A stretch of DNA of 11,588 nucleotides from CAZNVB01 sp964651495 (GTDB taxonomy: Bacteria > Acidobacteriota > Aminicenantia > Aminicenantales > UBA8522), in the NCBI GenBank assembly GCA_964651495.1, contig CAZYWP010000099.1, forward strand, positions 1 to 11,588, written 5' to 3'. A program made the translations under genes and the position numbers. Positions within the stretch are counted from its first letter, which is position 1. Each line of letters starts with the position of its first letter. Shown one piece after another: positions 5,489 to 11,588 of the stretch. The notes under the pieces were generated by a model. That model had not been told where the DNA came from. It was given only the letters and a program-made list of their open reading frames with translations, and made no database searches.

Positions 5489-7645
5489 ATGATGAATAGC
5501 AGATTTCGTTATCGCTTCATCATCCTTTTTCTTTTTTTGGCCTTACCGCTATGTCCTCAGGACGGGTTTAAAATCAAGGTGATTCAGAGTCCGGACGACC
5601 TGCCGGGCGGGATGAGCTCGCTGGCCAAAAAAGGCGATCTCTTCCTGACGGATGGAAAATATTCTGCCGTCCTCGGCGCCAGCGTTCGGCCGATCACGAC
5701 GAGCGCAAATTACCCGTACGGGCAGGCCATGGGAAGTCTGCTCAGTTTCGTTCCCGCCGGGAAGGACATCGCCAGCGACCTGAACATCGGCTCTCCCGTC
5801 CTCAGGATCAAGGACAAGACTCATCACCTCGGGTACGCCCGGGTCGAACAGGACAAACCCGGGGCTTCCGGCCCAGGGGTATATCTCATCGCCTCCGGCC
5901 TGTTCGCCGACAAAGAGGGCAGAACGGCCAAGGTCGAGACGGCGTACTCTTTCGCTCCAGACAAGGGCCGCGTGGACATCGTCTCAACCCTGACCAACAC
6001 CGGGAAGTCCGAAATCGAAGAACTGAGCTATTCCCTTTTCTTCGATGCATACGCCCGCTTCAACTTCAGCCCTTATCAGGAGAAGAAGTTTCCCCGATTC
6101 AATTTCCGCGTTTATCAGAAAAAAGGGCATTATTTGGGCTGGATCAGCTTCAATCCCGTCGAAAAGGAAGGGGCGCGCTATCCCGGCCGCCTCGCGCCGG
6201 GAGAAAAATGTGAGCTCCGGTATTCCCTTTTGGTCAACGCGTCCGACACAGGTCTTCTCCAAGGGATTTACCAAATCCTCGATACCTCCCCCCTAAAAGC
6301 TGCCGTGGCCTTCAAGGATTACGATGGCGAGTGGCTGGAGCTCACCGTCCGGGAAGCCCTGAGCTCGGCCGTTTTCTACCGCTCCATCCTGACCAATCCC
6401 ATCTATCATGAGATCCTTCTTCCTCCCGGGATCTACCGCTTCCAGGCCAACTTCTTNNNNNNNNNNNNNNNNNNNNNNNNNNNNNNNNNNNNNNNNNNNN
6501 NNNNNNNNNNNNNNNNNNNNNNNNNNNNNNNNNNNNNNNNNNNNNNNNNNNNNNNNATCTCCGAGCGCATCAAATCGGTCGTGGCCGAGGGGATCGAAGT
6601 CCTCGTCGCCACGGATCATAACACGATCACAGACTATGGGCCGACGCTGAAAAAACTGGGACTCGGAAGCAAGCTGGCGGTTTTGCCGGGAAACGAAATC
6701 ACCACTCCGGATGTCATTCACTATAACGCCTTTCCCCTGGAAATTCGGCCGGCCGAGGCAGGCAACGGAGCCATCCACTCGACCGCCGATGAAGCGGGCA
6801 CGCTCTTTGCCGCCAGCCGGAAAAAAGACCCCGGCGCCCTTCTTCAAGTCAACCATCCGCGGGCCGGGTACCTCGGCTACTTCAACAACCTCGACCTCGA
6901 CCAGGAGTCGGCGGCCACTTCTCTGCCGACTTTAGACATGGGCTTTGACATTCTCGAGGTGCTTAACGGCCCGTACTTTTATTCCTCCAACCGGGCGGCC
7001 ATCGAGGACTGGCTCCATCTTCTCAACAGGGGATATTATTTTCCGCTCGTCGGCTCATCCGACTCCCACAGCATCGATCGGGGGGAGCCGGGATATTCCC
7101 GGACCTATGTCCATTATTCGGGCGGTGAGGCCGACGCGCTCGACCGGGCGGCCCTCCTTCAATCCTTGAAAAAGGGGCGCTCCTTTGCCACCAACGGCCC
7201 GCTGATCGCGTTCCAGGTCGAGGGCAGGGCCGCGCAGGGAGATACGGTGCCGGCCAGGGCAGGTAAGGTGGACATTCAAATCGAAGCTTGGAGCGCGCCC
7301 TGGGTGTCCGTAGACGAGGTGAGGATCGTCATGAACGGCCAGAGACGGGTCATCTTTCCCGTCCCCTTCAGCGGAAGCGCGGTCAAGAAATTCAAACAGG
7401 CCATCAGCCTGACGCTGAATGAAGACACGTACATCTGTGTTGAGGCCCTCGGCCGCGAGACGCTTTTCCCCGTTCTCCAGAGTCCTTCGCGCACGGGCGC
7501 TCTCGAAGACGGCACTCTCCCCTATGCGCTGACCAACCCGGTATTTGTGGATGTGGACGGGAACGGTCGATTCGACCCGCCGCTTCCCGAGAAGATCCGG
7601 CCGGTCTCTGGACCCGGCCCGTCGCAGAAAAAGATCACCCGCTGA
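5489..7645 (+). CDS. CehA/McbA-type PHP-domain metallohydrolase, exported; interrupted by an assembly gap
   Basis: About 718 residues at the stated gap length. The start at 5489 has GGAG (5477-5480) 8 nt upstream and a signal peptide (RFRYRFIILFLFLALPLC, residues 5-22); the frame is open further upstream, but that part runs through hairpins and promoter. Residues ~25-320 look beta-rich, without a recognised motif. The PHP domain follows. TDHN (375-378), GNE (401-403), NHP (455-457) and SDSH (524-527) supply metal ligands H377, E403, H456, D525 and H527. The first motif, normally HxHxxxSDG, falls in the N run. Downstream, GRSFATNGP (563-571) and TNPVFVDVDGNG (from 682) are typical of this family. 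PHP domains are metal-dependent hydrolases of phosphoester and related bonds, and CehA/McbA hydrolyse carbamate esters; the native substrate here is unknown. The frame is preserved across the N run as written. It is probably cotranscribed with the lipid kinase 24 nt downstream. Confidence 0.85.
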   Translation: MMNSRFRYRFIILFLFLALPLCPQDGFKIKVIQSPDDLPGGMSSLAKKGDLFLTDGKYSAVLGASVRPITTSANYPYGQAMGSLLSFVPAGKDIASDLNIGSPVLRIKDKTHHLGYARVEQDKPGASGPGVYLIASGLFADKEGRTAKVETAYSFAPDKGRVDIVSTLTNTGKSEIEELSYSLFFDAYARFNFSPYQEKKFPRFNFRVYQKKGHYLGWISFNPVEKEGARYPGRLAPGEKCELRYSLLVNASDTGLLQGIYQILDTSPLKAAVAFKDYDGEWLELTVREALSSAVFYRSILTNPIYHEILLPPGIYRFQANFXXXXXXXXXXXXXXXXXXXXXXXXXXXXXXXXXXISERIKSVVAEGIEVLVATDHNTITDYGPTLKKLGLGSKLAVLPGNEITTPDVIHYNAFPLEIRPAEAGNGAIHSTADEAGTLFAASRKKDPGALLQVNHPRAGYLGYFNNLDLDQESAATSLPTLDMGFDILEVLNGPYFYSSNRAAIEDWLHLLNRGYYFPLVGSSDSHSIDRGEPGYSRTYVHYSGGEADALDRAALLQSLKKGRSFATNGPLIAFQVEGRAAQGDTVPARAGKVDIQIEAWSAPWVSVDEVRIVMNGQRRVIFPVPFSGSAVKKFKQAISLTLNEDTYICVEALGRETLFPVLQSPSRTGALEDGTLPYALTNPVFVDVDGNGRFDPPLPEKIRPVSGPGPSQKKITR
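6457..6556. other. assembly gap (100 N)
   Basis: A run of exactly 100 N lies inside the PHP hydrolase gene, between codons 322 and 357 as written. The second gap in the window is also exactly 100, so the figure is likely a placeholder and not a measured length. The missing stretch must encode the first metal-binding motif of the PHP domain if the gene is intact. Confidence 0.97.
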
Positions 7646-7669
7646 AGAAGGACGGCGTCGCGAGCGCGG

Positions 7670-8626
7670 ATGAGCGAAACAAAGCCGAACGAGAAGAGCG
7701 CGGCCTGCATTATCAACCCGGGGTCCGCCCGGAAGAAGTGGCTGCGACGGAGACGCCTGCATCGACTGCTGGCCAGGAAGTTGCCGGGCCAGAAATTCGA
7801 CATTCTGGCCGATAAGGAAAGCACCATCGCCCTCGTCCGCGAGGTCAGCCCCCTTCACGATGTCATCATCGTCATCGGCGGGGACGGCACGATCGCCGAT
7901 GTTCTCCAGGGAATCAGGGAAGCACGAAGAGAGAAAGAGGTTGCGCTTGGCATCGTGCCCCTCGGAAGCGGCAACGCCTTCCGCAAGTCCCTGGCCATCC
8001 CAAAAAATATCAAGAGGGCCATCCGGGTCCTGCGCAGGGGAGAAACGAAAGAAGTCCGCCTAATGGACATCGAAGGGCAAATCGCGGGTTTCTCGAGCAT
8101 CGGGGGAACCGCCCTGGTGACACAAAATAAGCTCCAGCACGGCATCCAGGGATTCTGGGGCCATGTTCTCGCCGGGAGGAGGATTTTCTCACTTCCGAGC
8201 TGGGACATCGAAGCCGAGCTGGAGGACGGGCTCGACGACCGGGGCCGGCCTTTTGCCAGGCAGACGCTGCGGCTCAGGGTTTTCGACTGCGTCGTAACCA
8301 GGTCAAAGTATTTCGGCTACAGCTGGCGCATTGCCCCCAGGGCCAGCCTCGACGACGAATATCTTGACATCACCTTCTATGAAATCAGCGGCTGGAAATA
8401 CGCCCTCGTTTTGCCCCTTCTCTATTTTGGTTTATATCAGCGCACCCAAAAACACTTCAAAGCTAAGAGATTGATCCTGCGGGGGAAAAACCTCCCCATC
8501 CAGTATCACGGGGAGTCCCTGGGGACCAGGGACCGGGTGGAAGTGAAAATCCTGCCGCAGGGCGTTCGATTCATCTGCCCGCCCATCTCAAAACGGCCGG
8601 CGCAAGAAGCCCAAGCGACGGAATAA
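7670..8626 (+). CDS. diacylglycerol-kinase-family lipid kinase (YegS/DgkB-like)
   Basis: A 318-residue kinase of the DAGK-catalytic family, which phosphorylates lipid hydroxyls such as diacylglycerol, using ATP at the inner face of the membrane. The nucleotide-binding N-lobe shows CIINPGSARKK (13-23), VIGGDGT (68-74), the family's hallmark GGDGT loop, and VPLGSGNAFRKSL (96-108), equivalent to the usual PLGTGN.FA..L. The C-terminal lobe is the expected beta-rich domain, including RIAPRASLDDEYLDI, where the family has 'P.A.l.DG.Ldv', and it ends with the usual G..V.....P..i.F..P pattern. Length is normal. It follows the PHP gene by 24 nt on the same strand. GAAGGA (7647-7652) is 17 nt from the ATG, too far for an ideal ribosome site. 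The exact lipid substrate cannot be told from sequence. Confidence 0.9.
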   Translation: MSETKPNEKSAACIINPGSARKKWLRRRRLHRLLARKLPGQKFDILADKESTIALVREVSPLHDVIIVIGGDGTIADVLQGIREARREKEVALGIVPLGSGNAFRKSLAIPKNIKRAIRVLRRGETKEVRLMDIEGQIAGFSSIGGTALVTQNKLQHGIQGFWGHVLAGRRIFSLPSWDIEAELEDGLDDRGRPFARQTLRLRVFDCVVTRSKYFGYSWRIAPRASLDDEYLDITFYEISGWKYALVLPLLYFGLYQRTQKHFKAKRLILRGKNLPIQYHGESLGTRDRVEVKILPQGVRFICPPISKRPAQEAQATE

Positions 8627-8657
8627 ATCCTGAATCAGGAGTGTCGCCGCGTTCCGC

Positions 8658-9323
8658 TCATTTCCGCCGCGGCAGGACGATGGCGCCGTTCGAAAAATCG
8701 CCCAGGACCTCGGCCTTCCCCTGCAGAAACAGGAGACCGACCAGGGCTCCGCTGGCCGCATCCAGCTCATGGTCCGAGGCATCCGTTCTCAACCCCTTCA
8801 GGCCCAGGCGAGCCAGGCCCCTTCTCAGTCCGGCCCTGTCTTTTTTAGCCCGGGGAATACGCCAGACATCCTGGGCTCCGCCGGGATAGATTTCGATGAC
8901 CCGGATCCCCTGTTTCTCCAGCCTCTGCCGAAGCGCGATTCCTCTCTCGGTTAGCCCCCGCATCGGACCCAGCGTGATCGGGAAAAAAGGGATGCGGCGC
9001 CGGCGCAGCTCTTCATCACATGAGCGGTAGTGGACACCGGTTCTGTGGGCCATGGACTTCCGCCCGGGAGGGAGGTTGAGCGGGGCATCGATGGCCACCA
9101 GGGCAACTCCTTGGAGCGCCGCAAAATCGATGATTTCCTGATCTTCATAAAGAAGCAGCGTCTCTGCCTTCATTCCCCGGAGGAGACAAATGCCGCTCGG
9201 CCGGTGGGCAACGCCGGCCAGGTCGACCCCCGCGACCGCAGGCAACTCTTCTCTCGACTTCACCAACTCTGGTCCTGGGGTGTCTCGGGGTGGAGATTTC
9301 GTCCTCTTGACCTGAATTTTCAT
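8658..9323 (-). CDS. DUF429-family protein (predicted RNase H-like fold)
   Basis: A 221-residue protein with the DUF429 pattern: GVDLAG (32-37, Asp34), AIDAPLNLP (77-85, Asp79), MRGLTERG (121-128), a VIEIYPGGAQ segment (142-151, Glu144) and DHELDAASGAL (184-194, Asp184/Asp188). Spaced acidic residues after beta strand 1, in the middle and near the C-terminus are what a RNase H/YqgF-type site would need, and the family has been predicted, not shown, to be a nuclease. The ATG at 9323 has GGTGGA only 3 nt away. GTG at 9263 (residue 21, with AGGA upstream) is a real alternative, since residues 1-28 are low in structure and lie before the conserved core. It sits 46 nt downstream of the degenerate HD-GYP gene and is convergent with the lipid kinase. 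Confidence 0.75.
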   Translation of the reverse strand: MKIQVKRTKSPPRDTPGPELVKSREELPAVAGVDLAGVAHRPSGICLLRGMKAETLLLYEDQEIIDFAALQGVALVAIDAPLNLPPGRKSMAHRTGVHYRSCDEELRRRRIPFFPITLGPMRGLTERGIALRQRLEKQGIRVIEIYPGGAQDVWRIPRAKKDRAGLRRGLARLGLKGLRTDASDHELDAASGALVGLLFLQGKAEVLGDFSNGAIVLPRRK

Positions 9324-9369
9324 CAGTCCACCGGCCCTTAACCTGAATTTGTTGACGTCTGCACCCGGC

Positions 9370-10194
9370 CTAAAGACTGGGAGGCACGACCTGAAAAAGA
9401 GCCTGAACGGCCGGGGCGGGAAAGGCGCGCCCGGATAGCCTCTTGATGTCCTGAGCCGACTTGATCTGGACTTTCCATTGCGGAGCGGGAAGGCCGATCG
9501 AGATCCGGTCGTGAAGGTCAGCCAGGGCGATGATGCTGCTTCCGAAGGGGATGGTTGATAAATCCTTGTCCACAATTCCGGCTTCTTCGACATAATGGTA
9601 AAAGTAATTCGCCAGAAGGGGTTCCACCTCTTTGAGAAGCAGGGCAGTCGTCTTGAGCAGCACCCGTCCCCGGTCATCCAGCTGTTTTTCCAGCGGCCCG
9701 CTCTCCGTGGCCATGAAGGCCGCGACCTTCTCGTAGAGGGAGATGTTGGCCCGCAGGTCGCCGGCCTCGACCAGCAGGGCCGCCGACTTGATGTTTTCGA
9801 CCTGGAAAGTGGGCAGCCCCGCGGCAGTCGCGATTTTGCCCGCCAGAAGAGAAATCCTGAGCGAGCGCGGCCGTTTTTCGTCGGCCACCTCGAAGTACTT
9901 CAGCATGATCTCCAGAACCCCGACATAGGCCCGCTGCAGGCTCCTGAGCCTCGTTTCCCTCTGCTCGGCGATCCCGCCGATGATGCCGGCAGTCAGGATC
10001 AAGAATCCCGCCCAGATCACGACATTCAGGATCTCATCCAGGCTAAGCGGAGGCGTCTTTTGGAAGATCACATAGCTGAAGACCAGATAAAGAACCACCA
10101 GGAGGACGCAGAGGCTGGCCGCGAGCACGGCCTGACGTTTGCCGAGATAGTAGCCCGCCAGGATGACGGGGAGAAAAAAGAAATTGAGAAAGGA
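9370..10194 (-). CDS. membrane protein with degenerate HD-GYP-like cytoplasmic domain, N-terminus missing
   Basis: The last 274 residues of a protein whose 5' end lies in the second N run. Numbered from the gap edge, helices at about 3-18, 21-44 and 54-76 are followed by a short linker (AEQRETRLRSLQRAY, 76-90) and a helical domain. That domain follows the layout of HD-GYP (cyclic di-GMP phosphodiesterase) domains: LEIMLKYFEVADEKRPRSLR aligns with 'LL.ale..d....gHs.R', SAALLVEAGDL with 'AALLHDIGKI', and SSIIALADLHDRI (219-231) with 'rIlavaDvyDAl'. The metal ligands are gone: Arg110 stands for the first His, Val142-Glu143 for the HD pair, and the HHE..DG.GYP motif is not recognisable. It is probably catalytically dead and perhaps a membrane sensor or scaffold. 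The HD-GYP relation is inferred from this alignment by eye. It lies just upstream of the DUF429 gene, which may be cotranscribed. Confidence 0.6.
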   Translation of the reverse strand, partial: SFLNFFFLPVILAGYYLGKRQAVLAASLCVLLVVLYLVFSYVIFQKTPPLSLDEILNVVIWAGFLILTAGIIGGIAEQRETRLRSLQRAYVGVLEIMLKYFEVADEKRPRSLRISLLAGKIATAAGLPTFQVENIKSAALLVEAGDLRANISLYEKVAAFMATESGPLEKQLDDRGRVLLKTTALLLKEVEPLLANYFYHYVEEAGIVDKDLSTIPFGSSIIALADLHDRISIGLPAPQWKVQIKSAQDIKRLSGRAFPAPAVQALFQVVPPSL

Positions 10195-10294
10195 NNNNNN
10201 NNNNNNNNNNNNNNNNNNNNNNNNNNNNNNNNNNNNNNNNNNNNNNNNNNNNNNNNNNNNNNNNNNNNNNNNNNNNNNNNNNNNNNNNNNNNNN
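10195..10294. other. assembly gap (100 N) between two divergent, 5'-truncated genes
   Basis: Exactly 100 N separate the HD-GYP-like gene (minus) from sppA (plus). Both lack their 5' ends here. A complete sppA alone would need several hundred more bases, so 100 cannot be the true length if the join is correct. Confidence 0.97.
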
Positions 10295-10683
10295 AAGAAC
10301 AGCAGGTCTTCCAGGGCATCATCGAGGAGCTCTACCTGGACTTCCTCGACGTCGTCCATGAGAAACGGAAAGACGACCTCTCGATGGAGGAGCTCCGCAA
10401 GATCGCCGACGGCCGCGTCTACACGGCTCCGCAGGCGCTGAAGCTGAAGCTCATCGATGAGGTGGGCTATTTTGACGAGGCTCTTGCCAGGGTGTTGTCA
10501 CTGGCTTCGCTCAAGGCCGCCAGCGTCGTGGCCTACACCTACTATCCCAAGCGGCAGACGAACTTATACGCCGCCGGCCTGAGCAGCTCGTCACTCCTGC
10601 CGACGCGGAAAATCGAAGACCTGCTCCCGACCTTGAAAGCAGGCTTTTATTACCTCTGGTTGCCAGAGATGAAGAACCGGTAA
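10295..10683 (+). CDS. sppA: signal peptide peptidase SppA (peptidase S49), C-terminal part
   Basis: The last 129 residues (first full codon at 10297) of an S49 serine protease. SppA is membrane-bound, cuts signal peptides left after secretion and uses a Ser/Lys dyad. The visible part reads QQVFQGIIEELYLDFL, then LSMEELRKIADGRVYTAPQA and LKLIDEVGYFDEAL. This 'ADGRVYTG.QAL.L.LVDE.G..D.A' block is the signature of the second half of S49 proteases. The catalytic residues lie upstream, in or beyond the N run. The protein continues about 60 residues past that block, with a LKAGFYYLWLP end. Its stop (10681-10683) is 8 nt from the stop of the convergent OsmC gene. Confidence 0.88.
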
Positions 10684-10691
10684 GCCGTCCG

Positions 10692-11099
10692 TTAGCCGGA
10701 AATTATCGTTTCGATCTCGAAGGCGGGGGGATGCATGATATGGGCTTTGACCGTGCAGTGGTCGACCGCCCTGATGACGGCATTTTTGTATTTTTCCGGG
10801 AACGCGGCGGGGAGGTGAATCTCGATGGCGATCTTGCCGATCATCTTGGTCTCGGGATTCTTTTCCATTCTCATGACTACGCCGGCATTCTCGGTTGGGA
10901 TTTCCCTCTCCTTGCAGAACGCCAGCACATAATAACCCGCGCATGTGGCTAGAGACGCCATAAAAAGGTCGAACGGCGCTGGAGCGGTGCCCTCTCCGCC
11001 GTCGTGAACGGGCTGGTCGGTTTTGATGACAAAACCCTTATATTCCGCGTTAACCCTGTAGCCGCCGGAGAAAGTGACTTTGATCTCTCGCGTGTTCAT
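10692..11099 (-). CDS. OsmC-family protein
   Basis: A 135-residue OsmC/YhfA-like cytoplasmic protein. The fold's features are visible: an N-terminal beta sheet (FSGGYRVNAEYKGFVIKTDQP), then GGEGTAPAPFDLFMASLATCAGYYVLAFCKERE (35-67) with Cys53, and DHCTVKAH (113-120) with Cys115. These two cysteines are in the places of the redox pair used by OsmC/Ohr proteins to reduce organic hydroperoxides. Many YhfA-like members have no proven activity, so 'peroxiredoxin' is a family inference. The start at 11099 has AAGGAG (11106-11111) 6 nt upstream. The frame is open 16 codons further, but that part has no conserved character. It has its own promoter just upstream. Confidence 0.88.
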   Translation of the reverse strand: MNTREIKVTFSGGYRVNAEYKGFVIKTDQPVHDGGEGTAPAPFDLFMASLATCAGYYVLAFCKEREIPTENAGVVMRMEKNPETKMIGKIAIEIHLPAAFPEKYKNAVIRAVDHCTVKAHIMHPPAFEIETIISG

Positions 11100-11156
11100 A
11101 AACGACTCCTTGAAAACAATCTCCGGACGCCTTACGCGCCGTGTCAAACTTTATTA

Positions 11157-11185
11157 ATTCTATGGGATAACTAAAGATTTTTCAA
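11157..11185 (-). promoter_or_regulatory. sigma70-like promoter of the OsmC gene
   Basis: On the minus strand, TTGAAA (11180-11185), a 17-nt spacer and TAGAAT (11157-11162) match consensus at 5/6 and 5/6. Transcription would start near 11150, leaving about a 50-nt leader with the AAGGAG ribosome site. The -35 begins only 11 nt past the stop of the methyltransferase gene, so the OsmC gene is probably transcribed independently. Confidence 0.6.
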
Positions 11186-11196
11186 GCCCTGCGGCT

Positions 11197-11588
11197 TCAG
11201 GAAAAGATCGCCAGAAGGAGTCTCCGGTCCTTGTCAGTCATGGCCAGCCGGCCCAAGAGGTCATAAATCATCTCCGTCGTATGGCGCTTGTTCGTCCGAT
11301 GGATGAATTTTCTCTCCTCCAATTTCGCTAAAATCAGGCTGATGCATTCCACCTGCTCCCTTCGGGGAAGCGGAGGCTCCCGGGCCGGATAAAGGGACTC
11401 CGTCTGCCCTTCCCTCCCCCGCCGGAAAATCTCGAACAAGGTGAGCAGGACGGCGGCTGCCAGGTTGTAGGAGGGCTGGCGCGAGGCCTGGGGGATGGTG
11501 AAGCGGAAGTTGGAAAAGCGCAGCTCCTCCGAGGTCAGGCCGGTCCTCTCGTTCCCGAACAGAAGTCCAACTCTGGCCGGGGGGCTCA
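11197..11588 (-). CDS. SpoU/TrmJ-type (TrmH superfamily) RNA 2'-O-methyltransferase, C-terminal part
   Basis: The last 129 residues of a gene that enters from the right edge (frame begins with the codon at 11586-11584). The peptide holds two of the three SPOUT-knot motifs: VGLLFGNERTGLTSEEL (motif 2) and FRFTIPQASRQPSYNLAAAV (motif 3), which together bind S-adenosylmethionine in the trefoil knot. A charged helical extension of about 75 residues follows (CISLILAKLEERKFI, MIYDLLGRLAMTDKDRR), like the C-terminal tail of TrmJ-type tRNA methyltransferases, which modify position 32 of tRNA. Motif 1 is outside the window. TrmJ is the likeliest subgroup because of 'FG.E..GL...E' plus the tail, but another TrmH member is possible. 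The stop is TGA at 11197-11199. Confidence 0.85.
   Translation of the reverse strand, partial: SPPARVGLLFGNERTGLTSEELRFSNFRFTIPQASRQPSYNLAAAVLLTLFEIFRRGREGQTESLYPAREPPLPRREQVECISLILAKLEERKFIHRTNKRHTTEMIYDLLGRLAMTDKDRRLLLAIFS

Noticed and set aside
5489..5560. Lipoprotein signal (lipobox) in the PHP protein
   Set aside because: The Cys of LPLC is preceded by Leu where Gly, Ala or Ser is expected, so lipidation is doubtful; an ordinary signal peptide or membrane anchor is as likely.
8629..8641. TCCTG-AAT-CAGGA hairpin between the lipid kinase and DUF429 genes as a terminator
   Set aside because: Only 5 pairs and no T tract on either side.
9324..9677. 118-codon upstream extension of the DUF429 frame
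   Set aside because: It overlaps the HD-GYP-like gene in another frame, and that gene has membrane helices and domain similarity. The extension is a shadow.
9595..10294. Plus-strand open frame running through the N run into sppA
   Set aside because: The part left of the gap is antisense to the HD-GYP-like gene and does not resemble the catalytic half of SppA. Continuity depends only on the arbitrary 100 N.
10677..10699. Inverted repeat formed around the convergent stops of sppA and the OsmC gene
   Set aside because: Two facing TAA stops form an inverted repeat by default; only CCGG is added and a bulge is needed.
11183..11197. AAGCC/GGCTT stem after the methyltransferase gene as its terminator
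   Set aside because: Five-pair stem that overlaps the stop, followed by A-rich and not T-rich sequence; the -35 of the OsmC promoter overlaps it.

Overview
The window reads as a bacterial chromosomal segment, GC-rich and densely packed, from a draft assembly: two runs of exactly 100 N (6457-6556 and 10195-10294) look like scaffold placeholders. The gene set points to a diderm, non-model bacterium: M3 oligopeptidase, GT87 glycosyltransferase, MacB-type ABC exporter, CehA/McbA-type PHP hydrolase, SppA, OsmC and a COG3375 GNAT. It would fit Acidobacteriota or Aminicenantes-like lineages, but I cannot prove that from the sequence and hold it with low confidence. I see no phage, transposase, integrase, CRISPR array or RNA gene.

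Layout. Positions 1-141 hold the last 46 codons of an M3-family peptidase (+). A good sigma70-like promoter (225-253) then serves a GT87/DUF2029 polyprenol-dependent glycosyltransferase (+, 293-1438). Convergent to it is a four-gene operon on the minus strand, transcribed from about 5196 down to 1593: COG3375 GNAT acetyltransferase, ferritin-like diiron protein, MacB/LolD-type ABC ATPase, and MacB/FtsX permease. The junctions are 1 nt apart, overlapping by 14 nt, and overlapping by 4 nt, so the four are probably translationally coupled. A possible intrinsic terminator follows at 1567-1589.

The 316-base region 5173-5488 separates the divergent starts. It holds a minus promoter with an inverted repeat in its spacer, a cluster of GC-rich hairpins (5304-5377), and a plus promoter with a perfect extended -10. 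The plus side is a two-gene unit: a secreted or surface PHP metallohydrolase (5489-7645, interrupted by the first N run) and a diacylglycerol-kinase-family lipid kinase (7670-8626).

Convergent to that unit are two minus-strand genes. One encodes a membrane protein with a degenerate HD-GYP-like domain (9370-10194, 5' end lost in the second N run). The other, downstream, is a DUF429 protein with an RNase H-like pattern (8658-9323). On the other side of the second N run is the C-terminal part of SppA (+, 10297-10683). It is convergent with an OsmC-family protein (-, 10692-11099) that has its own promoter. The window ends in the C-terminal part of a SpoU/TrmJ-type RNA methyltransferase (-, 11197 to the edge).

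Most genes are recognisable family members. Four points stand out: the degenerate HD-GYP membrane protein, the tightly coupled GNAT/ferritin-like/ABC operon, the hairpin cluster lying between two divergent promoters, and two N runs whose stated length is not reliable (the second cannot be right if the join is correct). I found no convincing evidence for a wholly new system.
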